Shown here one piece after another: positions 50,132-62,866 of a stretch of DNA of 64,000 nucleotides; position 1 is the first letter of the stretch; the number at the start of each line of letters is the position of its first letter. A program made the translations under genes and the position numbers. Under the pieces are notes generated by a model. That model had not been told where the DNA came from. It made no database searches and worked only from the letters and a program-made list of their open reading frames with translations. The stretch lies in assembly GCA_035236585.1 (NCBI GenBank), contig CP141128.1:54053257-54117256 (forward strand), read 5' to 3'. The DNA is from Warburgia ugandensis (taxonomy: Eukaryota; Streptophyta; Magnoliopsida; Canellales; Canellaceae).

Positions 50132-52600
50132 TGTGATGACCCAGGTTTTAATATGATGCAAATTTGATAAAAAGGCGAGATCTCTTGTTTTATAAATATG
50201 AAATGCATGAAAATCTTTTTCGTTTTGGAAAACAATCTTTCATAAAAACCCCGAGTGTCAAAACCTATTTTCCAATTATCTAGCCATGGCAATGTTTTAA
50301 ATCAATATTATTCCCAAGAAAGTGTTAGTCACAGCCTCAGCTATAGAGAGTAACTACAATCAAGTAACATTGAAAGATAAGGTAGGGGTTTACTTACTTG
50401 CACTTAGTCTGGGTGTCTTTTGTCACAGGCGTACCTCATCCTTAATTGTTTACTTTCTGTCTAAAAAATGTTGAGGATTGGGTGAGTATATACTATACTC
50501 TATAGGAGTCCATCACTACTAGTTTTATAATGCATGCGATGTTTAACGTCATGTGCTCTTTCAAAACATATGCATGTCTGAACACTCAAGTTTAATATTG
50601 AGATTAAAAAACCATCATCGAATTGGAATATTGATGACTTAAGGAAATCACATAATCCAAGTCGAAAGTATCATATATATATATATCATAACATAATGAT
50701 ATACATAAGATGCTTCATTGAATCCAACTCATGAATACCTAGTATGGTATGGTCGACCAACCTCATATCATGCCATATGCAATGCAAATAAGTCCATGAA
50801 ACCATAGGGTCCAACTATGCCCACGACCTCACCGTCGTGTGGTCCCCGGGTACCTAGGGACACAGGATCATATACCTCCACAGGGCATATGACACTTATT
50901 CGTCGTAAATCATGCAATTTATGAAATCGGTTGTAAGATATGCATGCAATGCATAAAATCCGCTCATGCTAGTATTGCATTCAAAGTCATAACCCTGCCT
51001 AGAAGCCTGACAGCCTAGAAGCCTTGTCAGCTCTCTCTGGCCCGCCCTCGTCGGCCCACCCTCATCGGTCAAGGCTATACTTGTCATCCAATCTATGCAT
51101 ATAACACATGTCTCGGCAATATATGCGCAATGTATTTTTCAAAACCTATACTCTTTGGGTCCCTCACAACTGGCTGGCTCTCACAACTGCCTACCCAGCG
51201 TCTTTTGGGCACTCCAGCGTCTTTTGGTAACCCTCAAGGACATGCAACTTTTCAAGAACTCAATGCTCACAAATCTTGCAATATATGCAATTGTTTGCAA
51301 AACATGTATATGCATAATGTATTTAATCATATGCATGTTGAATTCATTTATATGCTAAACAATCCATAAAATAAGTCATGCTAAACATAATTTATACTTA
51401 AAACATGCCTTCAAAACAATCATGGCTCTTTTTAAAAGTCTAGTAGCGATAGAGCACCTACCTAGCTAGGTCGTGCTAACCCCTTTGTCCTCGTATGCTC
51501 CTGAACATGGTTTGGGGAATCAAGGTTAGTTTGGCCTATCTTTTATAGGTTTTAGAATGGTTGGTCTTATTACTTAGGCATTAAGGGTTCATCCCCATGC
51601 CTATGGGTGTCTTAAGGTCCTAATTGGTCCCTTGGTATCATCCGTTTTCCAAAGGTCTAGTGGCCACGCGCCACCATCCTATTCTAAGGGTCGTGACCAC
51701 CTTATATTAGGCCAGGATTAGGGATTTTATAGTTTGGGTTGTCCACGTCGTCGACACGGACACAACGCCTTTCGCGGCACCTCAATCGGAGCTCTAGATC
51801 TCAAGTTATAAGCTTTTTAGTATCACATGTACATAAAGGCTTTTAAGAGGTGGAAATCCCAGAATGCTAGCGCGTTTTTCATTTGCGGGTGTGTCCACGG
51901 ATGCGCCCACTGGTTTCTCTTGAGTGTGGATGACGTGTTTCGTCTGAGGTGGAGCATTCTGTTCGTTGGGGGACTGGGGCGTCCTTGGGACGCCCTAGTT
52001 CCACCCTATCGAACCAGTGCCGCCCAGGGATCGTCCCTGGATCCTTTCTGACGTTCTAGGGCCCGTTTTTGCATGATTTTTCATGTAAAAACTTAGGAAA
52101 ATTGAGCCTAGGACTAATGTGAAGACGGGTTTTGAGGGATCTTGGGCATACTTGGCTCGTTGCTGGGTTTTTCTCCATGTTTCTCCTGGGGGGCTCTCAC
52201 CGCCCTTGAATGGCGGTGGAGAAACCTCTAGAATGGTGGTGATTTCTCCTCCAATCACCTCCGTTCTAGAACCCTCTAGGAGGTTGAAGATGAGGGGTGC
52301 CCGTATCAAAACGGGACCCTATGTTTTGCAAACTAAATCCGTTTCTTAGTAAAAATTACATTTTTGCCCCTGAACTTCAAAGGGCCATAACTTGCTCATT
52401 TTAACTCCGTTTTGGGTGATTTCGGTCTTGCTGGATTCCTTTTTCTGAGATGCACCTAATCGTACCATTTTTAGAACCAAATCTCTGGGTTCAGTCAAGG
52501 TGAATAGTGAAATCACCAAAATACCCTCATCTTCAAAAACTGAACATTTCATTGCTAACTTGGGATTTTAATGTTACAAAATTGGAGTCATTACAATTAT
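50127..52600. other. Target site duplication of LTR 4 (ATTAT)
   Basis: ATTAT at 50127-50131 and 52596-52600. Joining the flanks restores the satellite reading GATACCATTATATAGTATTC. Confidence 0.92.
50132..52595 (-). mobile_element. Solo LTR 4, ~2.5 kb, promoter region deleted
   Basis: Runs from TGTGATGACCCAGG to GGAGTCATTACA on the + strand. The sense (minus) strand is TGTAATGACTCC...GGGTCATCACA, so both termini are intact and form a short imperfect inverted repeat. It is the best-preserved LTR ends in the window. Compared with LTR 2 it lacks the segment carrying the TATA box: near 52180-52200, CATGTTTCTCCTGGGG runs straight into GGGCTCTCACCGCC. The GC-rich patch is also reduced. It has an extra imperfect copy of GAATGGCGGTGG/GAATGGTGGTG near 52208-52240. 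It is probably unable to drive transcription. Confidence 0.9.
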
Positions 52601-54855
52601 ATAGTATTCAGAAAATGGAATCCAAGAAGCCAAGGAACGCTGAAAATAGAGTTCGTATGAAGGAGTTATGGGACTACAAAGTTAGGGCTATTTCATTAAT
52701 TAAAAGTGAAAAAGAAAAAATAGAAACCTCAGGGGCCATTTTCATAATGGGCGGGCTCACTGGTGTAGCAACCTTAAAATTTTACTCTTCCATGATCAGG
52801 TCATGAGCTTTCAAGAAGCATATCGTTTGATAACATAATAATTTGGAATTAAAACTAAAACCATTAAATAATACACAGAAAATGGAATCCAACGAGCCAA
52901 GGAACGCTGAAAATAGAGTTCGCATGAAGGAGTTATGGGACTTCAAAGTTAGGGCTATTTCATCAAATAAAAGTGAAAAAGAAAACATAGAAACCTCAGG
53001 GGCCATTTTCATAATGGGCGGGCTCACTGGTGTAGCAACCTTAAAATTTTACTCTTCCATGATCAGGTCATGAGCTTTCAAGAAGTATATCGTTTGATAA
53101 CATAATAATTTGGAATTAAAACTAAAACCATTAAATAATACACAGAAAATGGAATCCAACGAGCCAAGGAACGCTGAAAATAGAGTTCGCATGAAGGAGT
53201 TATGGGACTTCAAAGTTAGGGCTATTTCATCAAATAAAAGTGAAAAAGAAAACATAGAAACCTCAGGGGGCCATTTTGATAATGGCGGGGCTCACTGGTG
53301 TAACAACCTTAAAATTTTACTCTTCCATGATTAGGTCATGAGCTTTCAAGAAGTATATCTTTTAATAGCATAATAATTTGGAATTAAAACTAAAACCATT
53401 AGATAATACAAAGAAAATGGAATCCAACGAGCTAAGGAATGGTGAAAATAGAGTCCGTATGAAGGAGATATGGACTTCAAAGTCAGGGTTATTTTTTTAA
53501 GTAAAAGTGAAAAACAACATAGAAACTTCATGGTGCCATTTTGATAATGGGGAGGCTCACTGGTGTAATAACCTTAAAATTTTACTATTCCATGATCAGG
53601 TCATGGGTATTTAACAAGTATAACTTTTAATAGCATAATAATTTCAAATTAAAGCACAAATCATTTCTTAGTACTTAGAAAATGGAATCCAAGGAGCCAA
53701 GGAACGCTGAAAATAGAGCTCGTATGAAGGTGTATGGGACTTCAAAGTCAGGGCTATTTCATTAACTAAGAGTGAAAAAAAAAACATAGAAACCTCATGG
53801 GGCACTTTTGATATTGGCGACGGTCACTGGTGTAACAACCTTAAAAATTTTCTATTCCATGATCAAGTTATGAGTATTTAAGAAGTATATCTTTTAATAT
53901 TATAGTAATTTCAAATTAAAGCTGAAACCATCATATAGTACTTAGAGAATGGAATCCAACAAGCTAAGGAATGTTGAAAATAGAGTTCGTATGAAGGATT
54001 TATGGGACTTCAAAGCCAGGGCTACTTCATTAAGTAAATGTTAAAAAAAAAGAAGGGAGAAACCTCATGGGGCAATTTTACTATTGGCGGGGGCCCATTG
54101 GTGTAACAACCTCAAAATTCAAGTATTGCATGATAATGTTATGAGTTTTTAAGAAGTATATCTTCTAATAGCATAATAATTTCAAATGAAAGCTGATACC
54201 AATAAATAGTATTCAAAAAATGGAATCCAATGAGCCAATGAATGCTGAAAGTAGAGTTCGTATGAAGGAGTTATGGGCCTTCAAAGTCAGGGCCATTCAT
54301 TAATGAAAAGTGAAAAAGAAAACATAGAAACCTTAGGGGGCCATTTTGATAATGGTGGGGCTCACTGGTGTAACAACCTTAAAATCTTACTCTTCCATGA
54401 TCAGGTCATGAGCTTTCAAGAAGTATATCTTTCAATAGCATAATAATTTGGAACTAAAACTAAAACCATTAGATAATACTAAGAAAATGGAATCCAATGA
54501 GCCAAGGAATGCTGAAAACAGAGTTCGTATGGAGTTTTGCACTTCAAAGTCAGGGTTATTTCATTATGTAAAAGTAAAAAAAAAACATAGAAACTTCATG
54601 GTGCCATTTTGATATTGGCGAGGCTCACTGGCGTAACAACCTTAAAAATTTTCTATTCCATGATCCAGTTATGACTATTTAAAAGTATATCTTTCAATAT
54701 TATAGTAATTTGTAATTAAAGCTGACACCATCATATAGTACTTAGAAAATGGAATCCAACGAGCCAAGGAACTCTGAAAATAGAGTTCGTATGAAGGAGT
54801 TATGGGACTTCAAAGTTAAGGCCATTTCATTAAGTAAAAGTGAAAAAGAAAACAT
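52596..54855 (+). repeat. Satellite block 5: last ~8.4 monomers
   Basis: Forward monomers continue to 54855, where the sequence leaves the satellite in the middle of a monomer (GAAAAAGAAAACAT) and enters LTR-family DNA. Classes A, B, C and D are all still present. Confidence 0.96.
52731..53264 (+). repeat. Near-identical tandem monomer pair (267-bp period)
   Basis: Copies 52731-52997 and 52998-53264 share private variants (CATTTTCATAATGGGCGG, ATCGTTTGATAACATAAT, TTTCATCAAATAAAAG). I see only one difference, GAAGCATATC against GAAGTATATC. It is a very young duplication by unequal exchange or slippage. Confidence 0.88.
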
Positions 54856-55992
54856 GTATTTTTAAATGCAATATTTAATTCCTAAGGCGGGATGCATCCC
54901 TATTTGGAAGCCATTTTATAAAAACTGTACAATGTAGTAGAAAATATTTAGTTTTAAATTCGTTTTGAATACCCCGAGTGTCATTTGCTTTCACAACAAT
55001 CAAAGTAGTTTTTTGAAAAACTTCAAAAGTCATAAATGTTTTTCCCTAGGTCTATCCAGTCACAGCACACAGTCCAACTGTAAATAAATACAAATACATG
55101 TCCAAAGGGTAGAGAGTTTACTCATATTAGTTGTCTCCTTTGCTTATTCACTTGCTTGTAGCACTAATATCTCCTGGGACATCTTCTATTTGTGAGTGGA
55201 ACTATCCTGAAAAATGTTAAGGATAGGGTGAGTATATACTATACTCAGTAGGAGTTTATCACTACTAGTTTTCAATGCATGCTATGTTTAAAATCATATG
55301 TTCTTTAAAACATGTGCATGTTCGAACAATCATGGTCAATGTCGATACTAAAAACCACTGTCAAATTAGAATACTGACAACTTAAAGAATAGCATAATCC
55401 AAGTCGAAAGTATCATATATATCATAAACATAATGATATGCTTAAAATGCTCCATTGAATCCAACTCATGGATATACGGTATGGTCAACCAACCTCATGT
55501 CATGCCATATGCAATGCAAGTAAATCCTCAAACCATAGGGCCCAAACTATGCCTACGACCTTGCTGCCGTGTGGTCCTCGGGTACCCGAGGACACAACGT
55601 CATATGCCTCCACGGGGCATATGACACATCGACCTAGTGCGAGTGAGACCGGTGGTAACCCCTGTACCACATGCGGTCGACGTAGGGACATGCCCTTTTT
55701 GGGCATGGTACCCATTCCACCTAGTAGTGGTAGAGGCTGGAGGCCACCTCAACCTCCGCCATAGCACCCACGAGCTTACTAGCCCAAATCATATACGATC
55801 AAACAAGCAAAAACATCTCTTTTCAAAACCTGTCCTCTTTGGGTCCCTCACAGCTGCCTACCCGGCTTCTTTAGGGCACTCCTGCGTCTTTTGGTAACCC
55901 TCAAGGACATGCAAATTTTCAAGAACTCAATGCTCACAAATCATGCAATATATGCAATTATTTGCAAAACCCTTATAAGATAAGGATTTGGA
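54856..55992 (-). mobile_element. Array LTR copy 0 (partial)
   Basis: Lacks about 20 bp of its terminus at the satellite junction (ACATGTATTTTTAAATGC compared with CTCATGCATTTTTAAATGC). It keeps about 100 bp at 55070-55175 that the two downstream LTR copies have lost, so it represents the older form. It contains the conserved GAGTATATAC motif (55230-55246) and shares its middle with LTR 3. Like its sisters it stops near ACCCTTATAAGATAAGG, far short of a full U3, so it has no TATA box or TGTAATGAC start. Confidence 0.85.
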
Positions 55993-56174
55993 TATGACGA
56001 CCGGTTTTTCTCATGCATTTTTAAATGCAAGATCTAAATTTCCTATGGCGGGATGCATCCCTATTTGAAAGCCATTTTATAAAAACCATGCAATGCAGCG
56101 GAAAACCTTTTGTTTTAAACTCATTTTGAAAACCCCGGCGTCATTTGCTTTTATAACAATCAAAGTAGTTTTTA
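55993..56174 (-). repeat. Extra 182-bp LTR terminus at the head of unit 1
   Basis: TATGACGACCGG through GTAGTTTTTA repeats the LTR terminal region (compare 58360-58540) and is followed directly by internal sequence. Equivalents are at 59425-59607 and 62867-63049. So each unit carries two LTR 3' ends in the same direction, one attached to a truncated LTR and one alone. The terminal TGTGATGACC has become TATGACGACC. Confidence 0.8.
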
Positions 56175-58359
56175 TCCTTTAAGTGCCTCCTCATACTTAG
56201 CTTATAATAGCAGTTCTCATTCAATCACTACTACATCAAGTTATGCTGAAGCTATTAAATCATCAAATTTGAAAAACACTCAGGTAAGCATAGAACATTT
56301 TCGTAGATACATAGAAAGACTTTATTTGATTACCTATTGATCTCTTTCAGATATATCTTTGTCATAAGCTCGGGGGTCTCCAAATTGATTAGTACTTATC
56401 TACCTTTCTTTTCAATCCAAGTCGGCAGCATCTTTTAGACCCACAGTGATTTCTATGGTTTGTTATGGTATCTATTCGGGTTTGGAAAAATCTGTCTCCT
56501 TTGGTGGAGATCGTTCCTTTTTCATTTCTTTTTTTTTGCTTATGTCTCGGTTATTCTTGTATTTATTGTACTTAATCAACTTCATGATGTGGCCTAATCA
56601 ACTGACCTCATACCCTCAAGTGACTTAGTCTAATAAGTAATTTCTTTTAGGTAAAACTCATGTCCAATTACTTATAATATGCCTATGAGTATATAACTTC
56701 AACTACTAACATATTTGTTTAAATAGGGTGCGATACCTTTATTTAGTCAACAGTACTCTAAAGGTAATGACTAAATAATGGTATTAAGATTTTTGGTCTT
56801 CAATCTATGATAGTAAGACCTCAATTTGATCCTTGATGGTACCCTACTTGCTAAATGGACAAGTCATTGTTCCCGACTTAATTCCTTTTTCAATATACTT
56901 TATTGGCAAGGTGGGATATCACCAAATTTTCCTTTTTATGGATTATATCCATTGGTGTTCCCCCATAAGCTAATGGATCCATAATAATTGATATCAAACC
57001 ATTTGTAGAATTTAATTTCTAGTTGGTCACCATTCCTCTTCGGAAATTTCTTGTCGCATAATCTACTGATATTCGATACTCTACTCAAAGTCTTAAACCC
57101 CATATGCTTTCTCTCTTTTATACTCTTTTACAATAAGATCACCAACTCATCTAGTATTATTCCTTCAAATTTGATTGGTTTATCTTCCCATATGATTCAA
57201 GATGAAAGATTTCTATGGATCTATTCTTTCCTCAATAAAGTCATGACCTTTTTCTTTTGAATATTCAATATTCATTGAATACTTATAGTTACATCTCTAT
57301 CTCTTTCTCTCTTTTCTTCAAATTCCTCATTTTTGTCTACCTAGATCAATGCTTTCATTTAAGTGGTTGCATATATTTGATCTCTGGCAGTCAAGAGAAA
57401 CTTAATACCTCTAGGAAATGTTGAAATTTTCTAATATCATCGAAATCCTTAATTGCCTATACCCTCAATAAAATTCATACAATGTCTTGATAATGGCACT
57501 GACGTTTTTATACTTTTCTTACAAGTTCATGTTAGGATCAATCTATTATCATCCTTAGCATTATCATCAAAATCTTTTGATAACTCGGTCGAATTTATTT
57601 TCCTATCATATTCTGTTATGTTTCTCTTAATCACATAATATGTCACTTGTATACATCTTACTGATTTGCTCCATAATACTCAGGTAGTTGTTATTCGATA
57701 TCACTTCACTCTTCATGAGACTCCAATGAAGGTATCCAAAATTAAGCTAAGTCTTTTAGGATCCATACCTTTGTGACCTAGTACGAGTCACAGTTGTCTC
57801 CTAATATCATCTTGCATTCTCATCCCTCTTAGCTTATCATCAACATCTTCTCAAAGTTTGTCTTTTACATCCCCTATCATACTTATATCATATCCTTGTG
57901 ATAGTGTACTCATATTCTGATATTCTTTATGATGGTAAGATAGCCACCTAGGTTCTTCAATTTTCTCACCTTTGATGAGATTACTTTATTGCAGGTCAGC
58001 ACTATCTACTAACAAGTCCACTAACATCTTCATTCATTCATTTTCATCATAATATGATCCATATATGAGTTTTCACATTTGCACCACACAACAATCCTTA
58101 ATCCTTAAGTCGTCTTAGACTAGATTTTGGATAAGGGTTGCACTATCCTTTGCCTAATTATTTGTTAAACCAAGCTGTGTTTCACCTATTTATTTATGGT
58201 GAACTGCCTTGTGCATTAATATTATAATCCTCAAATAGAAGTAGTCATCTCTACTACTTCCATTTATACTACTTCTTCTTGATTTTCTCTATTGTCTAGG
58301 ACCCTTGGACATCTTTGGACTGGCTGTGAAAGGATAAAACACAGGCTACGATGCCAAGC
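56175..58359 (-). mobile_element. Internal region of array unit 1 (non-coding)
   Basis: About 2.2 kb, A/T- and pyrimidine-rich on the + strand. The longest open frames are about 60-70 codons and do not resemble known proteins. I recognise no retroviral domains on either strand. A CAG/GTAAGC ... TTTCAG arrangement at about 56278-56350 on the + strand looks like a tiny intron, but the other copies change both sites. The copy at 59608-61796 is almost the same sequence with small indels. Confidence 0.75.
58344..58356 (-). promoter_or_regulatory. Candidate primer binding site, unit 1
   Basis: On the minus strand, the LTR end TCATCACA (58360) is followed by GCT and then TGGCATCGTAGCC. The initiator-methionine tRNA site used by many plant retrotransposons is TGGTATCAGAGCC. 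The match is imperfect (a substitution and a small insertion/deletion), but the position just inside the LTR end is right. It sets the orientation of the whole LTR family as minus. Confidence 0.5.
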
Positions 58360-59424
58360 TGTGATGACTCGGGTTTTCTCATGCACTTTTAAATGCAAGA
58401 TCTAAATTTCCTATGGCGGGATGCATCCCTATTTGAAAACCATTTTATAAAAACCATGCAATGCAGCGGAAAACCTTTTGTTTTAAACTCATTTTGAAAA
58501 CCCAGAATGTCATTTGCTTTCATAACAAGCAAAGTAGTTTTTGAAAAACTTTAGAAATCATAAATGTTTTTCCCCAGGTCTATCCGGTCATAGCACCACA
58601 GTCTCTGACGCATCTTCTATTTGTGAGTGGAACTATCGAGAAAAATGTTAAGGATAGGGTGAGTATATACTATACCCTGTAGGAATCTATCACTACTAGT
58701 TTTACATTGCATGCCATGTTTAAAATCATATGCTCTTTAAAATATGTGCATGTTCGAACAATCATGTTCAATACCGATATTAAAAACCCTTTGTCGAATC
58801 GAGTACAGACAACTTAAAGAATAGCATAATCCGAGTCGAAAGTATCATATATATCATAAACATAATGATATGCTTAAAATGCTCAACTGAATCCAACTCA
58901 TGGATATCTGGTATGGTCAACCAACCTCATGTCATGCCATATGCAATGCAAGTAAATCCTCAAACCATAGGGCCCAAACTATGCCTACGACCTTGCTGCC
59001 GTGTGGTCCTCGGGTACTCGGGGACACAACGTCATAGCCTCCACGGGGCATATGACACATCGACCTAGTGCTGTGAGACCGGTGGTACCCCTCTGTACCA
59101 CATGCAGTCGACGTAGGGACATGCCCTTTTTGGGCATGGTACCCATTCCACCTAGTAGTGGTAGAGGCTGGGAGGCCACCTCAACCTCCCGCCATAGCAC
59201 CCACGAGCTTACTAGCCCAAATCATATACGATCAAACAAGCAAAAACATCTCTTTTCAAAACCTGTCCTCTTTGGGTCCCTCACAACTGCCTACCCGGCG
59301 TCTTTTGGGCACTTCGGCGTCTTTTGGTAACCCTCAAGGACATGCAAATTTTCAAGAACTCAATGCTCACAAATCATGCAATATATGCAATTATTTGCAA
59401 AACCCTTATAAGATAAGGACTGGA
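58360..59424 (-). mobile_element. Array LTR copy 1 (truncated)
   Basis: Starts TGTGATGACTCGGG and ends TAAGGACTGGA on the + strand. Compared with copy 0 it has lost about 100 bp where CAGTCTCTGACGCATC joins sequences that are apart there. Compared with LTR 3 it lacks everything beyond about CAAAACCC, i.e. the U3, promoter and GC-rich patch. Confidence 0.85.
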
Positions 59425-61796
59425 TATGACGACCCGGTTTTTCTCATGCATTTTTAAATGCAAATCTAAATTTCCTATGGCAGGATGCATCCCTATTTGA
59501 AAGCCATTTTATAAAAACCATGCAATGCAGCGGAAAACCTTTTGTTTTAAACTCATTTTGAAAACCCCGAGCGTCATTTGCTTTTATAACAATCAAAGTA
59601 GTTTTTATCCTTTAAGTGCCTCCTCATACTTAGCTTATAATAGCAGTTCTCATTCAATCACTACTACATCAAGTTATGCTTTGAAGCTATTAAATCATCA
59701 AATTTGAAAAACACTCGGGTAAGCATAGAACATTTTTCGTAGATACATAGAAAGACTTTATTTGATTACCTATTGATCTCTTTCCGGATATATCTTTGTC
59801 ATAAGCTCGGGGGTCTCCAAATTGATTAGTACTTATCTACCTTTCTTTTCAATCCAAGTCGGCAGCATCTTTTAGACCCACAGTGATTTCTATGGTTTGT
59901 TATGGTATCTATTCGGGTTTGGAAAAATCTGTCTCCTTTGGTGGAGATCGTTCCTTTTTCATTTCTTTTTTTTTGCTTATGTCTCAGTTATTACTGTATT
60001 TATTGTACTTAATCAACTTCATGATGTGGCCTAATCAACTGACCTCATACCCTCAAGTGACTTAGTCTAATAAGTAATTTCTTTTAGGTAAAACTCATGT
60101 CCAATTACTTATAATATCCCTATGAGTATATAACTTCAACTACTAACATATTTGTTTAAATAGGGTGCGATACCTTTATTTAGTCAACGGTACTCTAAAG
60201 GTAATGACTAAATAATGGTATTAAGATTTTTGGTCTTCCAATCTATGATAGTAAGACCTCAATTTGATCCTTGATGGTACCCTACTTGCTAAATGGACAA
60301 GTCATTGTTCCCGACTTAATTCCTTTTTCAATATACTTTATTGGCAAGGTGGGATATCACCAAATTTTCCTTTTTATGGATTATATCCATTGGCTTTCCC
60401 CCGTAAGCTAATGGATCCATAATAATTGATATCAAACCATTTGTAGAATTTAATTTCTAGTTGGTCACCATTCCTCTTCGGAAATTTCTTGTCGCATAAT
60501 CTACGATATTCGATACTCTACTCAAAGTCTTAAACCCCATATGCTTTCTCTCTTTTATACTCTTTTACAATAAGATCACCAACTCATCTAGTATTATTCC
60601 TTCAAATTTGATTGGTTTATCTTCCCATATGATTCAAGATGAAAGATTTCTATGGATCTATTCTTTCCTCAATAAAGTCATGACCTTTTTCTTTTGAATA
60701 TTCAATATTCATTGAATACTTATAGTTACATCTCTATCTCTTTCTCTCTTTTCTTCAAATTCCTCATTTTTGTCTACCTAGATCAATGCTTTCATTTAAG
60801 TGGTTGCATATATTTGATCTGTGACGGCAGTCAAGAGAAACTTAATACCACCAGGAAATGTTGAAATTTTCTAATATCATCGAAATCCTTAATTGCCTAT
60901 ACCCTCAATAAAATTCATACAATGTCTTGATAATGGCAGACGTTTTTATACTTTTCTTACAAGTTCATGTTAGGATCAATCTATTATCATCCTTAGCATT
61001 ATCATCAAAATCTTTTGATAACTCGGTCGAATTTATTTTCCTATCATATTCTGTTATGTTTCTCTTAATCACATAATATGTCACTTGTATACATCTTCGA
61101 TTTGCTCCATAATACTCGGGTAGTTGTTATTCGATATCACTTCACTCTTCATGAGACTCCAATGAAGGTATCCAAAATTAAGCTAAGTCTTTTAGGATCC
61201 ATACCTTTGTGACCTAGTACGAGTCACAGTTGTCTCCTAATATCATCTTGCATTCTCATCCCTCTTAGCTTATCATCAACATCTTCTCAAAGTTTGTCTT
61301 TTACATCCCCTATCATACTTATATCATATCCTTGTGATAGTGTACTCATATTCTGATATTCTTTATGATGGTAAGATAGCCACCTAGGTTCTTCAATTTT
61401 CTCACCTTTGATGAGATTACTTTATTGCAGGTCAGCACTATCTACTAACAAGTCCACTAACATCTTCATTCATTCATTTTCATCATAATATGATCCATAT
61501 ATGAGTTTTCACATTTGCACCACACAACAATCCTTAATCCTTAAGTCGTCTTAGACTAGATTTTGGATAAGGGTTGCACTATCCTTTGCCTAATTATTTG
61601 TTAAACCAAGCTGTGTTTCACCTATTTATTTATGGTGAACTGCCTTGTGCATTAATATTATAATCCTCAAATAGAAGTAGTCATCTCTACTACTTCCATT
61701 TATACTACTTCTTCTTGATTTTCTCTATTGTCTAGGACCCTTGGACATCTTTGAATTTGCTGTGAAAGGATAAAACACAGGCTACTGATGCCAAGC
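59425..61796 (-). mobile_element. Array unit 2: LTR terminus plus internal region
   Basis: Second copy of the 55993-58359 block (period 3432 bp). Differences are few and mostly fall at C-N-G or CG sites, often as 1-3 bp changes: ACTGATATT against ACGATATT, CACTGACG against CAGACG. No coding region. Confidence 0.85.
61780..61793 (-). promoter_or_regulatory. Candidate primer binding site, unit 2
   Basis: The minus strand reads TGGCATCAGTAGCC, three bases after the LTR end at 61797. It is one substitution and one extra base away from TGGTATCAGAGCC, closer than the unit 1 copy. Confidence 0.55.
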
Positions 61797-62866
61797 TGTG
61801 ATGACTCGGGTTTTCTCATGCACTTTTAAATGCAAGATCTAAATTTCCTATGGCGGGATGCATCCCTATTTGAAAACCATTTTATAAAAACCATGCAATG
61901 CAGCGGAAAACCTTTTGTTTTAAACTCATTTTGAAAACCCAGAATGTCATTTGCTTTCATAACAATCAAAGTAGTTTTTGAAAAACTTTAGAAATCATAA
62001 ATGTTTTTCCCCCCAGGTCTATCCGGTCATAGCACACAGTCTCTGACGCATCTTCTATTTGTGAGTGGAACTATCGAGAAAAATGTTAAGGATAGGGTGA
62101 GTATATACTATACCCGGTAGGAATCTATCACTACTAGTTTTACATTGCATGCCATGTTTAAAATCATATGCTCTTTAAAATATGTGCATGTTCGAACAAT
62201 CATGTTCAATACCGATATTAAAAACCCTTTGTCGAATCGAGTACGAGACAACTTAAAGAATAGCATAATCCGAGTCGAAAGTATCATATATATCATAAAC
62301 ATAATGATATGCTTAAAATGCTCAAGCTGAATCCAACTCATGGATATACGGTATGGTCAACCAACCTCATGTCATGCCATATGCAATGCAAGTAAATCCT
62401 CAAACCATAGGGCCCAAACTATGCCTACGACCTTGCTGCCGTGTGGTCCTCGGGTACCCAGGGACACAACGTCATAGCCTCCACGGGGCATATGACACAT
62501 CGACCTAGTGCTTAGTGAGACCGGTGGTAACCCCTGTACCACATGCAGTCGACGTAGGGACATGCCCTTTTTGGGCATGGTACCCATTCCACCTAGTAGT
62601 GGTAGAGGCTGGGAGGCCACCTCAACCTCCCGCCATAGCACCCACGAGCTTACTAGCCCAAATCATATACGATCAAACAAGCAAAAACATCTCTTTTCAA
62701 AACCTGTCCTCTTTGGGTCCCTCACAGCTGCCTACCCAGCGTCTTTTGGGCACTTCAGCGTCTTTTGGTAACCCTCAAGGACATGCAAATTTTCAAGAAC
62801 TCAATGCTCACAAATCATGCAATATATGCAATTATTTGCAAAACCCTTATAAGATAAGAATTTGGA
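61797..62866 (-). mobile_element. Array LTR copy 2 (truncated)
   Basis: Very close to copy 1 (start-to-start distance 3437 bp), with the same ~100-bp deletion, so the two descend from one deleted LTR. Short frames on either strand here (up to 118 codons at 62515-62871) are not preserved in the sister copies. Confidence 0.85.
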
